Shown here: one piece after another, positions 1 through 8,082 of the stretch
How the letters are laid out: each line of letters starts with the position of its first letter
How positions within the stretch are numbered: the stretch's first letter is position 1
NCBI RefSeq assembly: GCF_947493765.1
Contig: NZ_CANLSZ010000002.1
Coordinates: 372,001-436,000 of the forward strand
Reading direction: 5' to 3'
DNA length: 64,000 nt
From: an uncultured Arthrobacter sp.
GTDB taxonomy: Bacteria > Actinomycetota > Actinomycetes > Actinomycetales > Micrococcaceae
Position numbers and translations under genes: made by a program
Notes under the pieces: model-generated
The model's input: only the letters and a program-made list of their open reading frames with translations
Databases searched by the model: none
Told to the model about the DNA's origin: nothing

Positions 1-537
1 GGACCGATCGCCGTGCTGGCGGCCTTCGACCACGAGGAGGTCGGCAGCGCCTCCCGCTCGGGTGCCAGCGGGCCGCTGCTCGAGGACGTCCTGCACCGGA
101 TCTCGCTCGGGCTGGGAGCCGGAGCCGAGGAGCGGCTCCGGGCCATGGCGTCGTCGTTCTGCGTCTCCGCCGACGCCGGCCACGCCGTGCACCCCAACTA
201 CGCCGAGCGCCACGACCCGGTGAACCTGCCCGTGCTCAACGGGGGTCCGCTCCTGAAGATCAACGCCAACCAGCGCTACACCACGGACGCGGCGGGTGCC
301 GCCTACTGGGCGGATCTCTGCCGCGCGGCCGATGTTCCCTACCAGGAGTTCGTCTCCAACAACGTGATGCCGTGCGGCTCCACCATCGGGCCGCTGACGG
401 CCACGCGGCTGGGTATCCGGACCGTCGACGTCGGGACCCCCCTGCTGTCGATGCATTCCGCCCGCGAACTCTGCGGGGTGCACGATCCCGGGTATCTTGC
501 AGCGGTCACGTCCCGCTTCTTCCGGGACGGGCGATAG
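1..537 (+). CDS. M18 family aminopeptidase, C-terminal part (truncated by window edge)
   Basis: The frame is open from base 1, so the true start lies outside the window. About 178 residues remain. They contain the metal-ligand segment FDHEEVGS, the HPNYAERH segment and the MPCGSTIGP / VDVGTPLLSMHSARE stretch typical of M18 (aspartyl aminopeptidase-like) zinc peptidases. Such enzymes remove N-terminal acidic or neutral residues from peptides in the cytoplasm as tetrahedral dodecamers. It ends 160 bases before rpsF and is probably a separate transcription unit. Confidence 0.88.
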   Translation, partial: GPIAVLAAFDHEEVGSASRSGASGPLLEDVLHRISLGLGAGAEERLRAMASSFCVSADAGHAVHPNYAERHDPVNLPVLNGGPLLKINANQRYTTDAAGAAYWADLCRAADVPYQEFVSNNVMPCGSTIGPLTATRLGIRTVDVGTPLLSMHSARELCGVHDPGYLAAVTSRFFRDGR

Positions 538-539
538 CG

Positions 540-698
540 CCCGCGGGTCGGGGCCCGACCATTAGTCCGGTATCATTGATTCGTCCGTGCGACGGACTGC
601 CGGCGATACCTGTCGTCGGCAGCGGCCGGACCAACGCTAGAGAACCTCCTGTTGCGGAAAGACCGTGACCGCTCAGCCCAGAGGAGGTGGGTTCACAC
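540..698 (+). promoter_or_regulatory. rpsF leader with two hairpins
   Basis: The gap before rpsF contains a hairpin GTCCGT-GCG-ACGGAC (583-597), followed by a longer stem CTGCCG...CGGCAG (597-622) with one G-U pair, then a strong ribosome site GAGGAGGTGG (681-690). In several bacterial phyla an S6:S18 complex binds a structured leader upstream of rpsF to repress the operon. These hairpins are candidates for such a control element; I cannot confirm the S6:S18 motif by eye. Confidence 0.35.
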
Positions 699-1004
699 AT
701 GCGTGCATATGAATTGATGGTCATCATCGACCCCGATGTCGAGGAACGTTCCATCGACCCGACACTCGAGAAGTTCCTGAACGTGGTCCGCAATGGCGGC
801 GGCACGGTGGACAAGGTGGACATCTGGGGGCGTCGGCGTTTCGCCTACGAGATCCAGAAGAAGACCGAGGGCATCTACGCCGTCGTCAACTTCACCGCCA
901 CCCCGGCCGTGGCGTCGGAACTGGACCGCCAGCTGAGTCTCAACGAGACGATCATGCGGACCAAGATCATCCGCCCCGAGGAGCAGAAGGTCTCCGCCGA
1001 GTAG
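699..1004 (+). CDS. rpsF: 30S ribosomal protein S6
   Basis: A 101-residue protein beginning [17 protein letters not shown], the normal S6 N-terminus, and containing the [18 protein letters not shown] segment. S6 pairs with S18 on the platform of the small subunit. The ATG at 699 sits 8 bases after GAGGAGGTGG; an in-frame GTG at 687 lies inside that ribosome site and is not credible. First gene of the operon rpsF-ssb-rpsR-rplI. Confidence 0.97.
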   Translation: MRAYELMVIIDPDVEERSIDPTLEKFLNVVRNGGGTVDKVDIWGRRRFAYEIQKKTEGIYAVVNFTATPAVASELDRQLSLNETIMRTKIIRPEEQKVSAE

Positions 1005-1064
1005 TTTCGGCAGAGCCCTTCTCCATCCAGCCCGCTCCGGCGGGACGTGACCCAAGGAGGCACC

Positions 1065-1631
1065 ATGGCAGGCGAGACAGTCATCACGGTGGTCGGCAAC
1101 CTGACCAACGACCCGGAACTGCGGTTCACGCCGTCGGGTTCGGCGGTGGCCAACTTCACCATCGCGTCCACCCCCCGCACCTTCGATCGTCAGACGAGCG
1201 ACTGGAAGGACGGCGAAACGCTGTTCCTCCGTGCCTCGGTGTGGCGTGAGGCCGCGGAGAACGTCGCCGAGACCCTGACCAAGGGAACCCGCGTGGTTGC
1301 CCAGGGTCGACTGAAGTCGCGGTCCTTCGACACGAAGGAGGGCGAGAAGCGCACGGTGATGGAACTCGAGGTGGACGAGATCGGTCCGTCCCTGCGCTAC
1401 GCGTCCGCCAAGGTCACCCGCGCCCAGCGCTCCGGCGGTGGCAACAGCGGGGGCTTCGGGGGCAACTCCGGCGGCAACGGTGGATCGAACACCCAGTCGG
1501 GTTCCGGCTGGGGCGGCGGACAGCAGTCCCAGCAGCCGGCGGACGACCCCTGGGGCGCTCCCTCGGGCGGAAACCCGGGTGGCAATTCGCAGGGCTGGGG
1601 CAACGGCCCAGACTCCGAGCCACCCTTCTAG
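1065..1631 (+). CDS. ssb: Single-stranded DNA-binding protein
   Basis: A 188-residue SSB. Residues 1 to about 110 form the OB fold ([20 protein letters not shown] at the start). A long Gly/Asn/Gln-rich linker follows, and the chain ends in DSEPPF, the acidic tip that recruits replication and repair proteins. The ATG at 1065 follows AAGGAGGCACC; an in-frame upstream GTG at 1047 has no ribosome site. It lies between rpsF and rpsR, the usual actinobacterial order, so it is probably translated from the ribosomal-protein transcript. Confidence 0.97.
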   Translation: MAGETVITVVGNLTNDPELRFTPSGSAVANFTIASTPRTFDRQTSDWKDGETLFLRASVWREAAENVAETLTKGTRVVAQGRLKSRSFDTKEGEKRTVMELEVDEIGPSLRYASAKVTRAQRSGGGNSGGFGGNSGGNGGSNTQSGSGWGGGQQSQQPADDPWGAPSGGNPGGNSQGWGNGPDSEPPF

Positions 1632-1690
1632 GTGACGGTCCCGATCCCGGGACCGACACCGCAGTCACTCGCGTGACTTGTACTTCCCAT

Positions 1691-1711
1691 CCCGCAGAAT
1701 CGTTCTGCGGG
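1691..1711. promoter_or_regulatory. Perfect inverted repeat between ssb and rpsR
   Basis: CCCGCAGAA-TCG-TTCTGCGGG is a 9-bp perfect hairpin 25 bases before the rpsR start. No T-run follows, so it is not a convincing intrinsic terminator. It may be a processing or attenuation site that sets the relative expression of ssb and rpsR. Confidence 0.45.
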
Positions 1712-1736
1712 CTCCAACAGAAGAAGGAGCACCACG

Positions 1737-1976
1737 ATGGCCAAGGCTGAACTCCGTAAGCCCAAACCAAAGTCCAATCCCCTCAAGGCCGCTGACGTCA
1801 CCGTCATCGACTACAAGGACGTAGCGCTGCTGCGCAAGTTCATCTCCGATCGCGGAAAGATCCGCGCACGTCGCGTCACCGGCGTGACCGTGCAGGAGCA
1901 GCGCAAGATCGCCCAGGCAATCAAGAACGCCCGCGAGGTCGCACTGCTGCCGTACTCCGGCGCCGGTCGCGGCTAG
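1737..1976 (+). CDS. rpsR: 30S ribosomal protein S18, Cys-less form
   Basis: A 79-residue protein with the S18 core [20 protein letters not shown] and RRVTGV...[19 protein letters not shown]. It has no cysteine, so the zinc-ribbon residues at the N-terminus of classical S18 are replaced ([15 protein letters not shown]). Cys-less S18 forms are zinc independent. In many actinobacteria they are extra copies controlled by Zur, but here the Cys-less form occupies the main operon. Start supported by AGAAGGAG upstream. Confidence 0.95.
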   Translation: MAKAELRKPKPKSNPLKAADVTVIDYKDVALLRKFISDRGKIRARRVTGVTVQEQRKIAQAIKNAREVALLPYSGAGRG

Positions 1977-1991
1977 GGAAAGGGACACATC

Positions 1992-2441
1992 ATGTCGAAA
2001 CTCATTCTGACCCAGGAAGTCACCGGGCTCGGTGCTGCAGGCGACGTCGTCGAGGTGAAGAACGGTTATGCACGTAACTATCTTCTGCCCCGCGGCTTCG
2101 CCCTCACATGGAGCAAGGGTGGCGAGAAGCAGGTCGACTCGATCAAGGCGGCGCGCTCCGCGCGCGAGCACGCCTCACTCGAGGATGCCCAGCGCCAGGC
2201 TGCCGCCCTGTCGGCGAAGCCCGTCACCCTCACCGTCAAGGCCGGTGGCTCCGGCCGCCTGTTCGGGACGGTCAAGACCGACGACGTCGCGAAGGCCGTC
2301 GAGGCCGCCGGTCTGGGCAAGATCGACAAGCGCAAGGTGGAGCTCCCCGCGCACATCAAGTCGGTCGGCTCCTACCAGGCGAATGTCCGGCTGCACGAGG
2401 ACGTCGCTGCAGTGATCGATCTGGACGTCGTCGCCGGCTAG
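1992..2441 (+). CDS. rplI: 50S ribosomal protein L9
   Basis: A 149-residue protein with the L9 signature [33 protein letters not shown] at the N-terminus, a central connecting helix, and a C-terminal domain ([20 protein letters not shown]). L9 binds 23S rRNA at the base of the L1 stalk and helps hold the reading frame. It starts 15 bases after rpsR and is followed by a strong terminator, so it closes this operon. Confidence 0.97.
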   Translation: MSKLILTQEVTGLGAAGDVVEVKNGYARNYLLPRGFALTWSKGGEKQVDSIKAARSAREHASLEDAQRQAAALSAKPVTLTVKAGGSGRLFGTVKTDDVAKAVEAAGLGKIDKRKVELPAHIKSVGSYQANVRLHEDVAAVIDLDVVAG

Positions 2442-2466
2442 CTCGCACCACCCCTCAGCAGGTCCA

Positions 2467-2494
2467 GGAAGCCCCCACTTCGGTGGGGGCTTCC
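2467..2494 (+). terminator. Intrinsic terminator after rplI
   Basis: GGAAGCCCCCAC-TTCG-GTGGGGGCTTCC is a perfect 12-bp stem with a stable TTCG tetraloop, 25 bases after the rplI stop. The tail is only moderately T-rich, as is common at high GC. It separates the rpsF operon from dnaB. Confidence 0.85.
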
Positions 2495-2591
2495 GTCGTT
2501 CGTCGGGACTGTTCCCGGCAGGGCGGTCCGGCGCCGCACGGGCGCCGCCATCGGTCCGTTCCGACCCTGGACCGCGGCTATCCCGGTGCCT

Positions 2592-2773
2592 TTGTCAACA
2601 TGGTCTCTGTGGATGGAGAGCCGGGAAAATACTTTCCCTCCACAGGGTCTGTATAAAGTTTTCCCACGTCAGAGTTGGTTTGAGCTGTGGCGGCAATAGT
2701 TGTCCACAGCGTTGTCCCCATCCTGTGCACAAGACACGCCGCGCAATCCACAGCTTATTCACTCTTACCCACA
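2592..2773. promoter_or_regulatory. Cluster of DnaA-box-like 9-mers upstream of dnaB
   Basis: The 500-base gap between rplI and dnaB holds several sequences at or near the DnaA-box consensus TTGTCCACA / TTATCCACA: TTGTCAACA (2592-2600), TGTGGATGG (reverse, 2608-2616), TTGTCCACA (2700-2708), TGTGCACAA (reverse, 2724-2732), CAATCCACA (2744-2752) and TTACCCACA (2765-2773). The stretch is more AT-rich than its surroundings (2620-2700). No dnaA or dnaN is present, so a regulatory or DnaA-titration role at the dnaB promoter is more likely than oriC itself. Confidence 0.55.
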
Positions 2774-2941
2774 CCCCCTGTTGGCCCAGCATTTCGGCCA
2801 GCGTCCCGGTGGGGTTACGGTGGCCGAAGACTCCCGATAGTGAGGGTGACGGGTGATAGGAGTTCTCCTATCAGGCCCGGGCCGGTGGTCCGGCGTCCGC
2901 CGAGGTGGACAGCGTTTCTACAGTACGAGGAAGGCCCTTCA

Positions 2942-4318
2942 GTGTCCCTGGCACATGCAGATTCATCGACGGACACCCGGCATCCGGAGTTCTCCCGGAC
3001 GCCGCCACAGGATCTCGTCGCGGAGCAGTCGGTCCTCGGCGGCATGATGCTGTCGAAGGACGCCATCGCGGATTGCGTGGAGGTGCTCAGGGGGCTCGAC
3101 TTCTATCGTCCCGCGCACGAGAGCATCTACGAGGCGATCATCGACCTCTACGGTCGTGGGGAGCCGGCGGACGCCGTGACCGTCTCCGACGAGCTCACCA
3201 AGCGCGGGGAGATCTCGCGGATCGGCGGGCCCGCCTATCTGCACACCCTCATCCAGTCCGTCCCGACGGCCGCCAATGCGGGCTTCTACGCCGAGATCGT
3301 CCGTGAGCGGGCCGTGCTGCGCCGCCTCGTCGACGCCGGCACGAAGATCGTCCAGCTGGGCTACTCGAACGACGGCGAGGTGGACGATCTGGTCAATGCG
3401 GCCCAGGCCGAGGTGTATGCCGTCGCCGAGCGCCGCACGGCCGAGGACTACGTGGCCCTGAAGGACATCATCGAGGGCACGGTCGACGAGATCGAGTCCG
3501 CGGGGCATCGCGGGGAGGGCATGACAGGTGTTCCCACCGGGTTCTACGAACTCGACGAGCTGACGCAGGGACTGCACGGGGGCCAGATGATCGTCGTCGC
3601 TGCCCGCCCTGCGATGGGCAAGTCGACCTTCGCCCTGGACTGGGCGCGGTCCGCGGCCATCAAGCACAACATGGCCACCGTCTTCTTCTCGCTCGAGATG
3701 GGCCGCAACGAGATCGCGATGCGGCTCCTGTCGGCCGAGGCCACGATCGGCCTGCAGGATCTCCGGAAGGGCACCATCAAGGACGAGCAGTGGGGCAAGA
3801 TCGCCACCACCATGGGGCGCATGAACGATGCTCCGCTCTTCATCGACGACAGCCCCAACATGTCCCTCATGGAGATCAGGGCCAAGTGCCGGCGCCTGAA
3901 GCAGCGACACGACCTGAAGCTCGTGGTGCTGGACTATCTCCAGCTCATGTCCTCGGGCAAGCGCGTCGAGTCCCGCCAGCAGGAGGTGTCGGAGTTCTCC
4001 CGGGCGCTGAAGCTGCTCGCCAAGGAACTGAATGTCCCCGTGGTCGCCCTGTCGCAGCTCAATCGTGGGTCGGAGCAGCGCACCGACAAGCGCCCGCAGG
4101 TGTCGGACCTGCGCGAGTCGGGATCCATCGAGCAGGACGCCGACATGGTGATCCTGCTGCACCGCGACGACGTGTACGACAAGGAATCAGCCCGGGCGGG
4201 GGAGGCGGACGTGATCGTGGCCAAGCACCGCAACGGGCCCACGAAGACCATCGTGGTCGGGTTCCAGGGCCACTACTCCCGCTTCAACAACATGGCCGCC
4301 GACAACAGCGGGTACTAG
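2942..4318 (+). CDS. dnaB: Replicative DNA helicase DnaB
   Basis: A 458-residue DnaB hexameric helicase that unwinds the fork and interacts with primase. The N-terminal domain (PPQDLVAEQSVLGGMM) is followed by the RecA-like motor, with Walker A around residues 220-228 (ARPAMGKST), Walker B LKLVVLDYLQLM, SQLNRGSEQR and DLRESGSIEQDADMV. The GTG at 2942 has the ribosome site GAGGAAGG and gives the usual length; the open frame continues 85 codons upstream but that part is not conserved. No intein is visible. Its stop overlaps the end of the convergent marR gene by four bases. Confidence 0.96.
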   Translation: MSLAHADSSTDTRHPEFSRTPPQDLVAEQSVLGGMMLSKDAIADCVEVLRGLDFYRPAHESIYEAIIDLYGRGEPADAVTVSDELTKRGEISRIGGPAYLHTLIQSVPTAANAGFYAEIVRERAVLRRLVDAGTKIVQLGYSNDGEVDDLVNAAQAEVYAVAERRTAEDYVALKDIIEGTVDEIESAGHRGEGMTGVPTGFYELDELTQGLHGGQMIVVAARPAMGKSTFALDWARSAAIKHNMATVFFSLEMGRNEIAMRLLSAEATIGLQDLRKGTIKDEQWGKIATTMGRMNDAPLFIDDSPNMSLMEIRAKCRRLKQRHDLKLVVLDYLQLMSSGKRVESRQQEVSEFSRALKLLAKELNVPVVALSQLNRGSEQRTDKRPQVSDLRESGSIEQDADMVILLHRDDVYDKESARAGEADVIVAKHRNGPTKTIVVGFQGHYSRFNNMAADNSGY

Positions 4319-4737
4319 TCCTTCTTCGGACCGAGCTCGTTGATGACGGTCGCCAGCCCGTCGCGAAGTTCCTGGGAGGCCAGGCCGTCGTCGGCCATGA
4401 GCTCGTGTTCGATGTTCTTGGCCTGTTCGATCGCGCTGATACCTGCTGCGGTGATGGTGATGCGCTGGCTGCGGCGGTCAGCACTGTTCCGCAGCCGCGT
4501 GACGAGGCCCCGCTTCTCGAGGCGGTCGAGTGTCCGTCCGACCGTCTGGGCCTGGACGTGGACGAGCTGGGCCAGGCGCACGCCCGTCACCGTGCCCTCC
4601 CGCTCGAGGACACCCAGCGTGGTGAGCCCCGCGTGGGTGATGCCGATGCTCAGGAGCTTCTCGTTCCATGAGTGCTCGACGATACGGGCCGCGGTGGTGA
4701 GCAGGCGGCTGGTCGACCATTCGTTCAACTCCGGCAC
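4315..4737 (-). CDS. MarR family transcriptional regulator
   Basis: A 140-residue winged-helix protein. The order is a dimerization helix, a DNA-binding segment (GVRLAQLVHVQAQTVGRTLDRLEKRGLV) with the wing RLRNSADRRSQRITIT, and C-terminal helices. MarR proteins bind palindromic operators as dimers and usually release them on binding a phenolic ligand or on oxidation; there is no cysteine here. It converges on dnaB with a four-base overlap. The palindrome shared by the two stress units to its right (7905-7924 and 5811-5845) has a size suited to a MarR dimer, but that link is inference. Confidence 0.9.
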   Translation of the reverse strand: MPELNEWSTSRLLTTAARIVEHSWNEKLLSIGITHAGLTTLGVLEREGTVTGVRLAQLVHVQAQTVGRTLDRLEKRGLVTRLRNSADRRSQRITITAAGISAIEQAKNIEHELMADDGLASQELRDGLATVINELGPKKD

Positions 4738-4774
4738 GATTGCGTGTCCTTACCCTTGATGACCCTGGAAATGA

Positions 4775-4807
4775 GGGAGGGCCCGGAGCAACGCCCCGAG
4801 CCCTCCC
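4775..4807 (-). terminator. Terminator hairpin after the DUF2382 gene
   Basis: GGGAGGGC (4775-4782) pairs with GCCCTCCC (4800-4807), just beyond the stop of the leftward PRC-barrel/DUF2382 gene. It lies within about 70 bases of the marR start, so it separates the two leftward genes. Confidence 0.6.
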
Positions 4808-4822
4808 CTGCTGAACGGTTGC

Positions 4823-5716
4823 TCAGCGGTTGTTGTCGGTGCGCCTCTCGTCGGCGCCCTCGACCTCGATCTTCTCCTTGCGGACCTCGTCGCTGACCGT
4901 CTCGTTCTCGGTGACGGTCTCCTTGTCGAGGCGGACCCGCTCCACGGGGACGGTCTCCTTGTCGGCGACGACGCGCTCGGAGTGGAGGGTCACTTCGTGC
5001 TCCTCCTCGCTGATGGACGGGCCATCGTGTGCGTTCCCGCGATTGGCGTCCGTGATGGGCTCGCTGACCACACGAACCTCCTCGTGGCTCACCGGCACGG
5101 TCTTGCTGACGTTCTCCGTGACGACGTACTTGCGCATCCGTGCACGACCCGCCTCGGTACGCTCGGTGCCCACGTGGAGCTGCTCCTCCGACCGCGTCAT
5201 GGCGTCGTCGGTGGTGGGGCCGGACGTGTCGTGTCCCACGGTCTCGCGTCCGGAGTCGAAGCCCGCAGCATCGCGGTCGTCGGTACGACCGGTCATGCCG
5301 GCGTCCGTGGTACCGGCGTGGCGGCCGGCGTTCGCGTCGAGGTCACGCTCGTTGTCCACCATGCCGGTGGTCGTGTCGGTGCGATTGCCCGTGACACCGC
5401 CGCCGATCTCGTAGTGGCGGTAGAGACGATCCTCTTCCTCCGGGCTGAGGTTGCCGTCGGACTCCACGCGGGGTGCATCCTTGACCTGGGCCTTGGTGTA
5501 GGGCACACGGACGTCGTTGCCTTCCACGTTGGCGCCCTGCAGCGGGACGAAGGACTCGGACGTGCCGAAGAGGCCCGTCTTCGCGGTGACCCAGCTGGGA
5601 TCGCCGGTCTGGTCGTCGAGGTAGATCTGACCGACCGATCCGATCTTGTCCCCGTCGGACCCGAGGACGTCGCCGCCGTTGCTGAGCAGGGTATCGATGT
5701 TTTCCTGGCTGATCAT
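4823..5716 (-). CDS. PRC-barrel and DUF2382 (YsnF/AvaK-type) stress protein
   Basis: A 297-residue cytoplasmic protein. Residues 1-85 form a PRC-barrel (LGSDGDKIGSVGQIYLDDQTGDP...TGLFGTSESFVPLQGA). A polar, Gly/Asp/Thr-rich linker follows. Residues about 190-290 match DUF2382 (RKYVVTENVSKTVPVSHEEVRV, ITLH-type repeats, VPVERVRLDKETVTENETV). The family is linked to general stress and desiccation responses; its biochemical role is not known. The ATG at 5716 has AGAAGGAG upstream, and longer in-frame starts lack a ribosome site. Two half-palindromic elements lie about 100-130 bases upstream. Confidence 0.88.
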   Translation of the reverse strand: MISQENIDTLLSNGGDVLGSDGDKIGSVGQIYLDDQTGDPSWVTAKTGLFGTSESFVPLQGANVEGNDVRVPYTKAQVKDAPRVESDGNLSPEEEDRLYRHYEIGGGVTGNRTDTTTGMVDNERDLDANAGRHAGTTDAGMTGRTDDRDAAGFDSGRETVGHDTSGPTTDDAMTRSEEQLHVGTERTEAGRARMRKYVVTENVSKTVPVSHEEVRVVSEPITDANRGNAHDGPSISEEEHEVTLHSERVVADKETVPVERVRLDKETVTENETVSDEVRKEKIEVEGADERRTDNNR

Positions 5717-5810
5717 GTCGTTCTCCTTCTGTTGAGCCTGTATGAGTGTGGTACTGCCGGTTCCAGGCTGCGTCGGGATCCTGCTCCGGCGAACCACCCG
5801 ACCTCTAGAG

Positions 5811-5845
5811 TAAGCACACTTAGCAGTGAATTGAAAGCACGCTTA
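5811..5845. promoter_or_regulatory. Two TAAGCA-N2-CTTA-like elements upstream of the DUF2382 gene
   Basis: TAAGCACACTTA (5811-5822) and AAAGCACGCTTA (5834-5845) each differ at two positions from the core TAAGCATGCTTA of the perfect palindrome at 7905-7924. Their centres are 23 bp apart, about two helical turns. The nearer one lies 95 bases from the start codon, the same distance as the 7905 element from its own gene. This looks like a shared operator or activator site. Confidence 0.5.
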
Positions 5846-5879
5846 GTATTCGCTTCCCTTCCACCGAGGTCGCGGTGCG

Positions 5880-6512
5880 CTACTTCTGCTGCTGCACGCG
5901 TGACTGGGCGTCCTGCGCACTGCCCTTCACGTCACCCGCGGCCTGCTGTCCCTCGTCCTTGACGGTCCGTGCCGAATCCGTCGCTGATTCCTTGACGGAC
6001 TGGACGGCCTCCTGGGCGGGCTCCTTGACCTCTTCGCCGATCTGCTTGGCGGCGTCGGTGACCTTCTCCTTCAGGGGAGCTGCCTGCTCCTTGAGCTGCG
6101 ACGCGACGTCCTGCTCCTTCTGGCTGGCAGGGATGAGGGAGGCGACGAGGAGGCCTGCGCCGAAGGCGATCAGACCGGCGGCCAGCGGATTGCCGGCAGC
6201 CTTCTCCTTCGCGGAGTCCGCGGTGGAACGGGAGGTCCCGCCCCCGCCGCTCATCGTGTTCCTGGCCTGACCGGCGCGATCCCGGGCCGAGTCCTTGACG
6301 TCCTCCGCCTTGCCCAGCACGGAATCCTTGACGTCCTCCGCCTTGCCCATCACCGTCTCCTTCACATTGCTCAAGCTGTGCTTCACCTTCTCGGTCTGGC
6401 GGTGCGCGATGTTCGTGGGGTTCACGCGGTCGGCCATCTCGTCGACGTCCGAGCCGAGTGCCTGTCGGGTGCGCTCGATCTCGGCACGGATCTCATCGGG
6501 GGACTGGCTCAT
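5880..6512 (-). CDS. DUF3618 protein with LEA-like helical repeats and one membrane segment
   Basis: A 210-residue protein. The N-terminal DUF3618 motif (SPDEIRAEIERTRQALGSDVDEMADRVNP) is followed by 11-residue-type amphipathic repeats (GKAEDVKDSVLGKAEDVKDSA). A transmembrane helix follows (PLAAGLIAFGAGLLVASLIP), then a Lys/Glu/Ala-rich C-terminal tail that again resembles LEA proteins. The repeats are near-identical at DNA level (about 6294-6352). The last gene of a leftward unit; its start overlaps the upstream stop as ATGA. Probably an envelope-associated stress factor; exact function unknown. Confidence 0.8.
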   Translation of the reverse strand: MSQSPDEIRAEIERTRQALGSDVDEMADRVNPTNIAHRQTEKVKHSLSNVKETVMGKAEDVKDSVLGKAEDVKDSARDRAGQARNTMSGGGGTSRSTADSAKEKAAGNPLAAGLIAFGAGLLVASLIPASQKEQDVASQLKEQAAPLKEKVTDAAKQIGEEVKEPAQEAVQSVKESATDSARTVKDEGQQAAGDVKGSAQDAQSRVQQQK

Positions 6513-6958
6513 CGTGTCTCACCTGGTTTCAGTGTCGGCGGAATTTCCTTGATGGTCTCCGCTGTCTGCGGCAGACCCTTGACCTTCTTCATTTCCTTCT
6601 TGCCCGTCAGGGCCAGTATCGCGGCGATGATCGCCCAGACCGCGGCGACGATCAGGGCGGCCCACCCGAGTGCCATGAGCTCTCCGAGGCCCCACATCGC
6701 GGCGAGGGAGAGGAACAGGAGGAGGAAGTGACCGCCCACGGCGGCACCGGCGAACATGCCAGCGCTTTTTCCTGCATTCTTCGCCGACTCGGTCGCTTCG
6801 GCCTTCGCCAGAGCCACCTCCTGCCGCATCAGCGTGGACAGATCCTTCGTGACTTCTCCGAGGATGTCCCCGAGAGAGCGGTCGGCTCCTCCGGTGGCCG
6901 TGTCCGGGCCCGGACGGGCGGAGGCCTGGTGGGCACCTCCGACGGATGTCTCAGTCAT
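6509..6958 (-). CDS. Phage holin family (DUF1469-type) membrane protein
   Basis: A 149-residue protein with a soluble helical N-terminus (LGDILGEVTKDLSTLMRQEVALAKAEATESAK) and two or three membrane helices (GMFAGAAVGGHFLLLFLSLAAMWGL and ALIVAAVWAIIAAILALTG). The Pfam name comes from phage holins, but this chromosomal form normally sits next to DUF3618 genes, as here, and is not evidence of a prophage. It overlaps both neighbours by about four bases, so translation is coupled. Confidence 0.85.
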   Translation of the reverse strand: MTETSVGGAHQASARPGPDTATGGADRSLGDILGEVTKDLSTLMRQEVALAKAEATESAKNAGKSAGMFAGAAVGGHFLLLFLSLAAMWGLGELMALGWAALIVAAVWAIIAAILALTGKKEMKKVKGLPQTAETIKEIPPTLKPGETR

Positions 6959-7812
6959 CAGCGCAGGCCTCCGTCAGTCGGACGGGTACCCACGGGCGGC
7001 GTTCCCGGCGGGATCGTCGGGTACTCGTCGGCGGGGTCCACGAACGCAGGGCTCGGATCGCGCTCGGAGCGCTCCTGCCTCCGGTCGTCCAGGCCCGCCG
7101 TAGCGGGCGTGCCGCTGTAGGAGTCGGCGTCCACCTCGGTGTAGCCCGCGTACCCATCGGTCGTCGAGGTGTCCGACGACGTGCGGGGTGCGGTGGTCCG
7201 TGCCTGGCCCTGCGCAGAGGATGTCGTGTCCGAGTCGCGATTGCCCGTGACGCCCCGGGTGAGGCGCCCCACGAGGACACCCGCACCTCCGGCGAGGAGG
7301 AGGAACATGCCCGGCTTGCGGCGTGCGTAGGACTTCACGTCCTCGAGGAGTTCGGAGGCGTCGCGGCCCTCGAGCCAGCTGGCCGCGGAGTCCGCACGCT
7401 CGGAGGCCTGGTGCACCAGGTTGGACACCGTCTGGTTGTCCGACCCGTCGGCCATCGACTTCAGCTCCTCCGAGGCCGACCGCAGGCCCTTCGAGATGTT
7501 CTGCTGCTGGGCGCCGGCCTGGCTCTTGACCTCGGAGGTCACGGTCCCGAGGAGGTCCTTGGCCTGCGCGCCGGCTTCGGCTGCCACGCCCTTCGCCTCC
7601 GACGCGGCTGTTCCCGCGACGTTCTTGGCGGCGTGCTTGCCGTCCTCGCCCACCTTCTTCGCCTGATCCTTCGCAGCATCTGTCCGCGACGCGTCGGAAC
7701 CGGAGGTCGGGTCCCCGGTGCCCAGCTGCGTGGTGGCGAGATCCGAGGTGGAGGACTCGTTCCCGGTGGTGGAGGGGACCAGGGGGTCCTGCGGCCAATT
7801 CTGCGTAGTCAT
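6958..7812 (-). CDS. Ala/Lys-rich helical protein, first gene of the DUF3618 unit
   Basis: A 284-residue protein of unknown function. After a polar N-terminus come long amphipathic helices of LEA-like composition (DAAKDQAKKVGEDGKHAAKN, ASEAKGVAAEAGAQAKDLLG). One hydrophobic segment follows (KPGMFLLLAGGAGVLVGRLTRG), then a disordered tail rich in Ser, Thr and Pro. The ATG at 7812 has AGGA six bases upstream; a second ATG six bases earlier sits directly on it. Together with the two genes that follow it forms a coupled three-gene envelope-stress operon. A perfect 20-bp palindrome lies 93 bases upstream. Confidence 0.72.
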   Translation of the reverse strand: MTTQNWPQDPLVPSTTGNESSTSDLATTQLGTGDPTSGSDASRTDAAKDQAKKVGEDGKHAAKNVAGTAASEAKGVAAEAGAQAKDLLGTVTSEVKSQAGAQQQNISKGLRSASEELKSMADGSDNQTVSNLVHQASERADSAASWLEGRDASELLEDVKSYARRKPGMFLLLAGGAGVLVGRLTRGVTGNRDSDTTSSAQGQARTTAPRTSSDTSTTDGYAGYTEVDADSYSGTPATAGLDDRRQERSERDPSPAFVDPADEYPTIPPGTPPVGTRPTDGGLR

Positions 7813-7904
7813 GTTCATTCCTAACCTTGACATTGCCCATCGAACGGACGCTCAATCGTGGTTTCCGGTGCGTGGGCGTGGCCCGTGACCGGAACGTGTC
7901 CTCA

Positions 7905-7924
7905 AACCTAAGCATGCTTAGGTT
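7905..7924. promoter_or_regulatory. Perfect 20-bp palindrome upstream of the DUF3618 operon
   Basis: AACCTAAGCATGCTTAGGTT is perfectly self-complementary and lies between the divergent DUF3618 operon and the lipoprotein gene. Imperfect copies occur before the DUF2382 gene (5811-5845), and AAGCATGCT recurs before the ECF sigma gene (24321-24329). A dimeric regulator site is the simplest reading. Confidence 0.6.
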
Positions 7925-8082
7925 CTCCGACGCAACCACGAGGACGGGTGTGTCCTCCCGAGTATCCAGCGGACGACGACCGTCCTATCGGCACCTGGTC
8001 CGCCCGCGACCGGGGCTCGGGCCCCGGTCGCGGCGAGCATCCGCGTACCCTCGATGACAGATCCCCCTCACGAAAGCAGGCG

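Noticed and set aside
2592-2773. Chromosomal origin oriC
   Set aside because: No dnaA, dnaN, recF or rnpA is present, and the AT-rich unwinding region is short; a control cluster for dnaB is more likely.
2687-2941. N-terminal extension of DnaB
   Set aside because: The 85 extra codons are in the DnaA-box region, lack similarity to DnaB, and a proper ribosome site precedes GTG 2942.
6509-6958. Prophage signal from the holin-like gene
   Set aside because: It belongs to a chromosomal DUF3618-linked family; no other phage gene is near.
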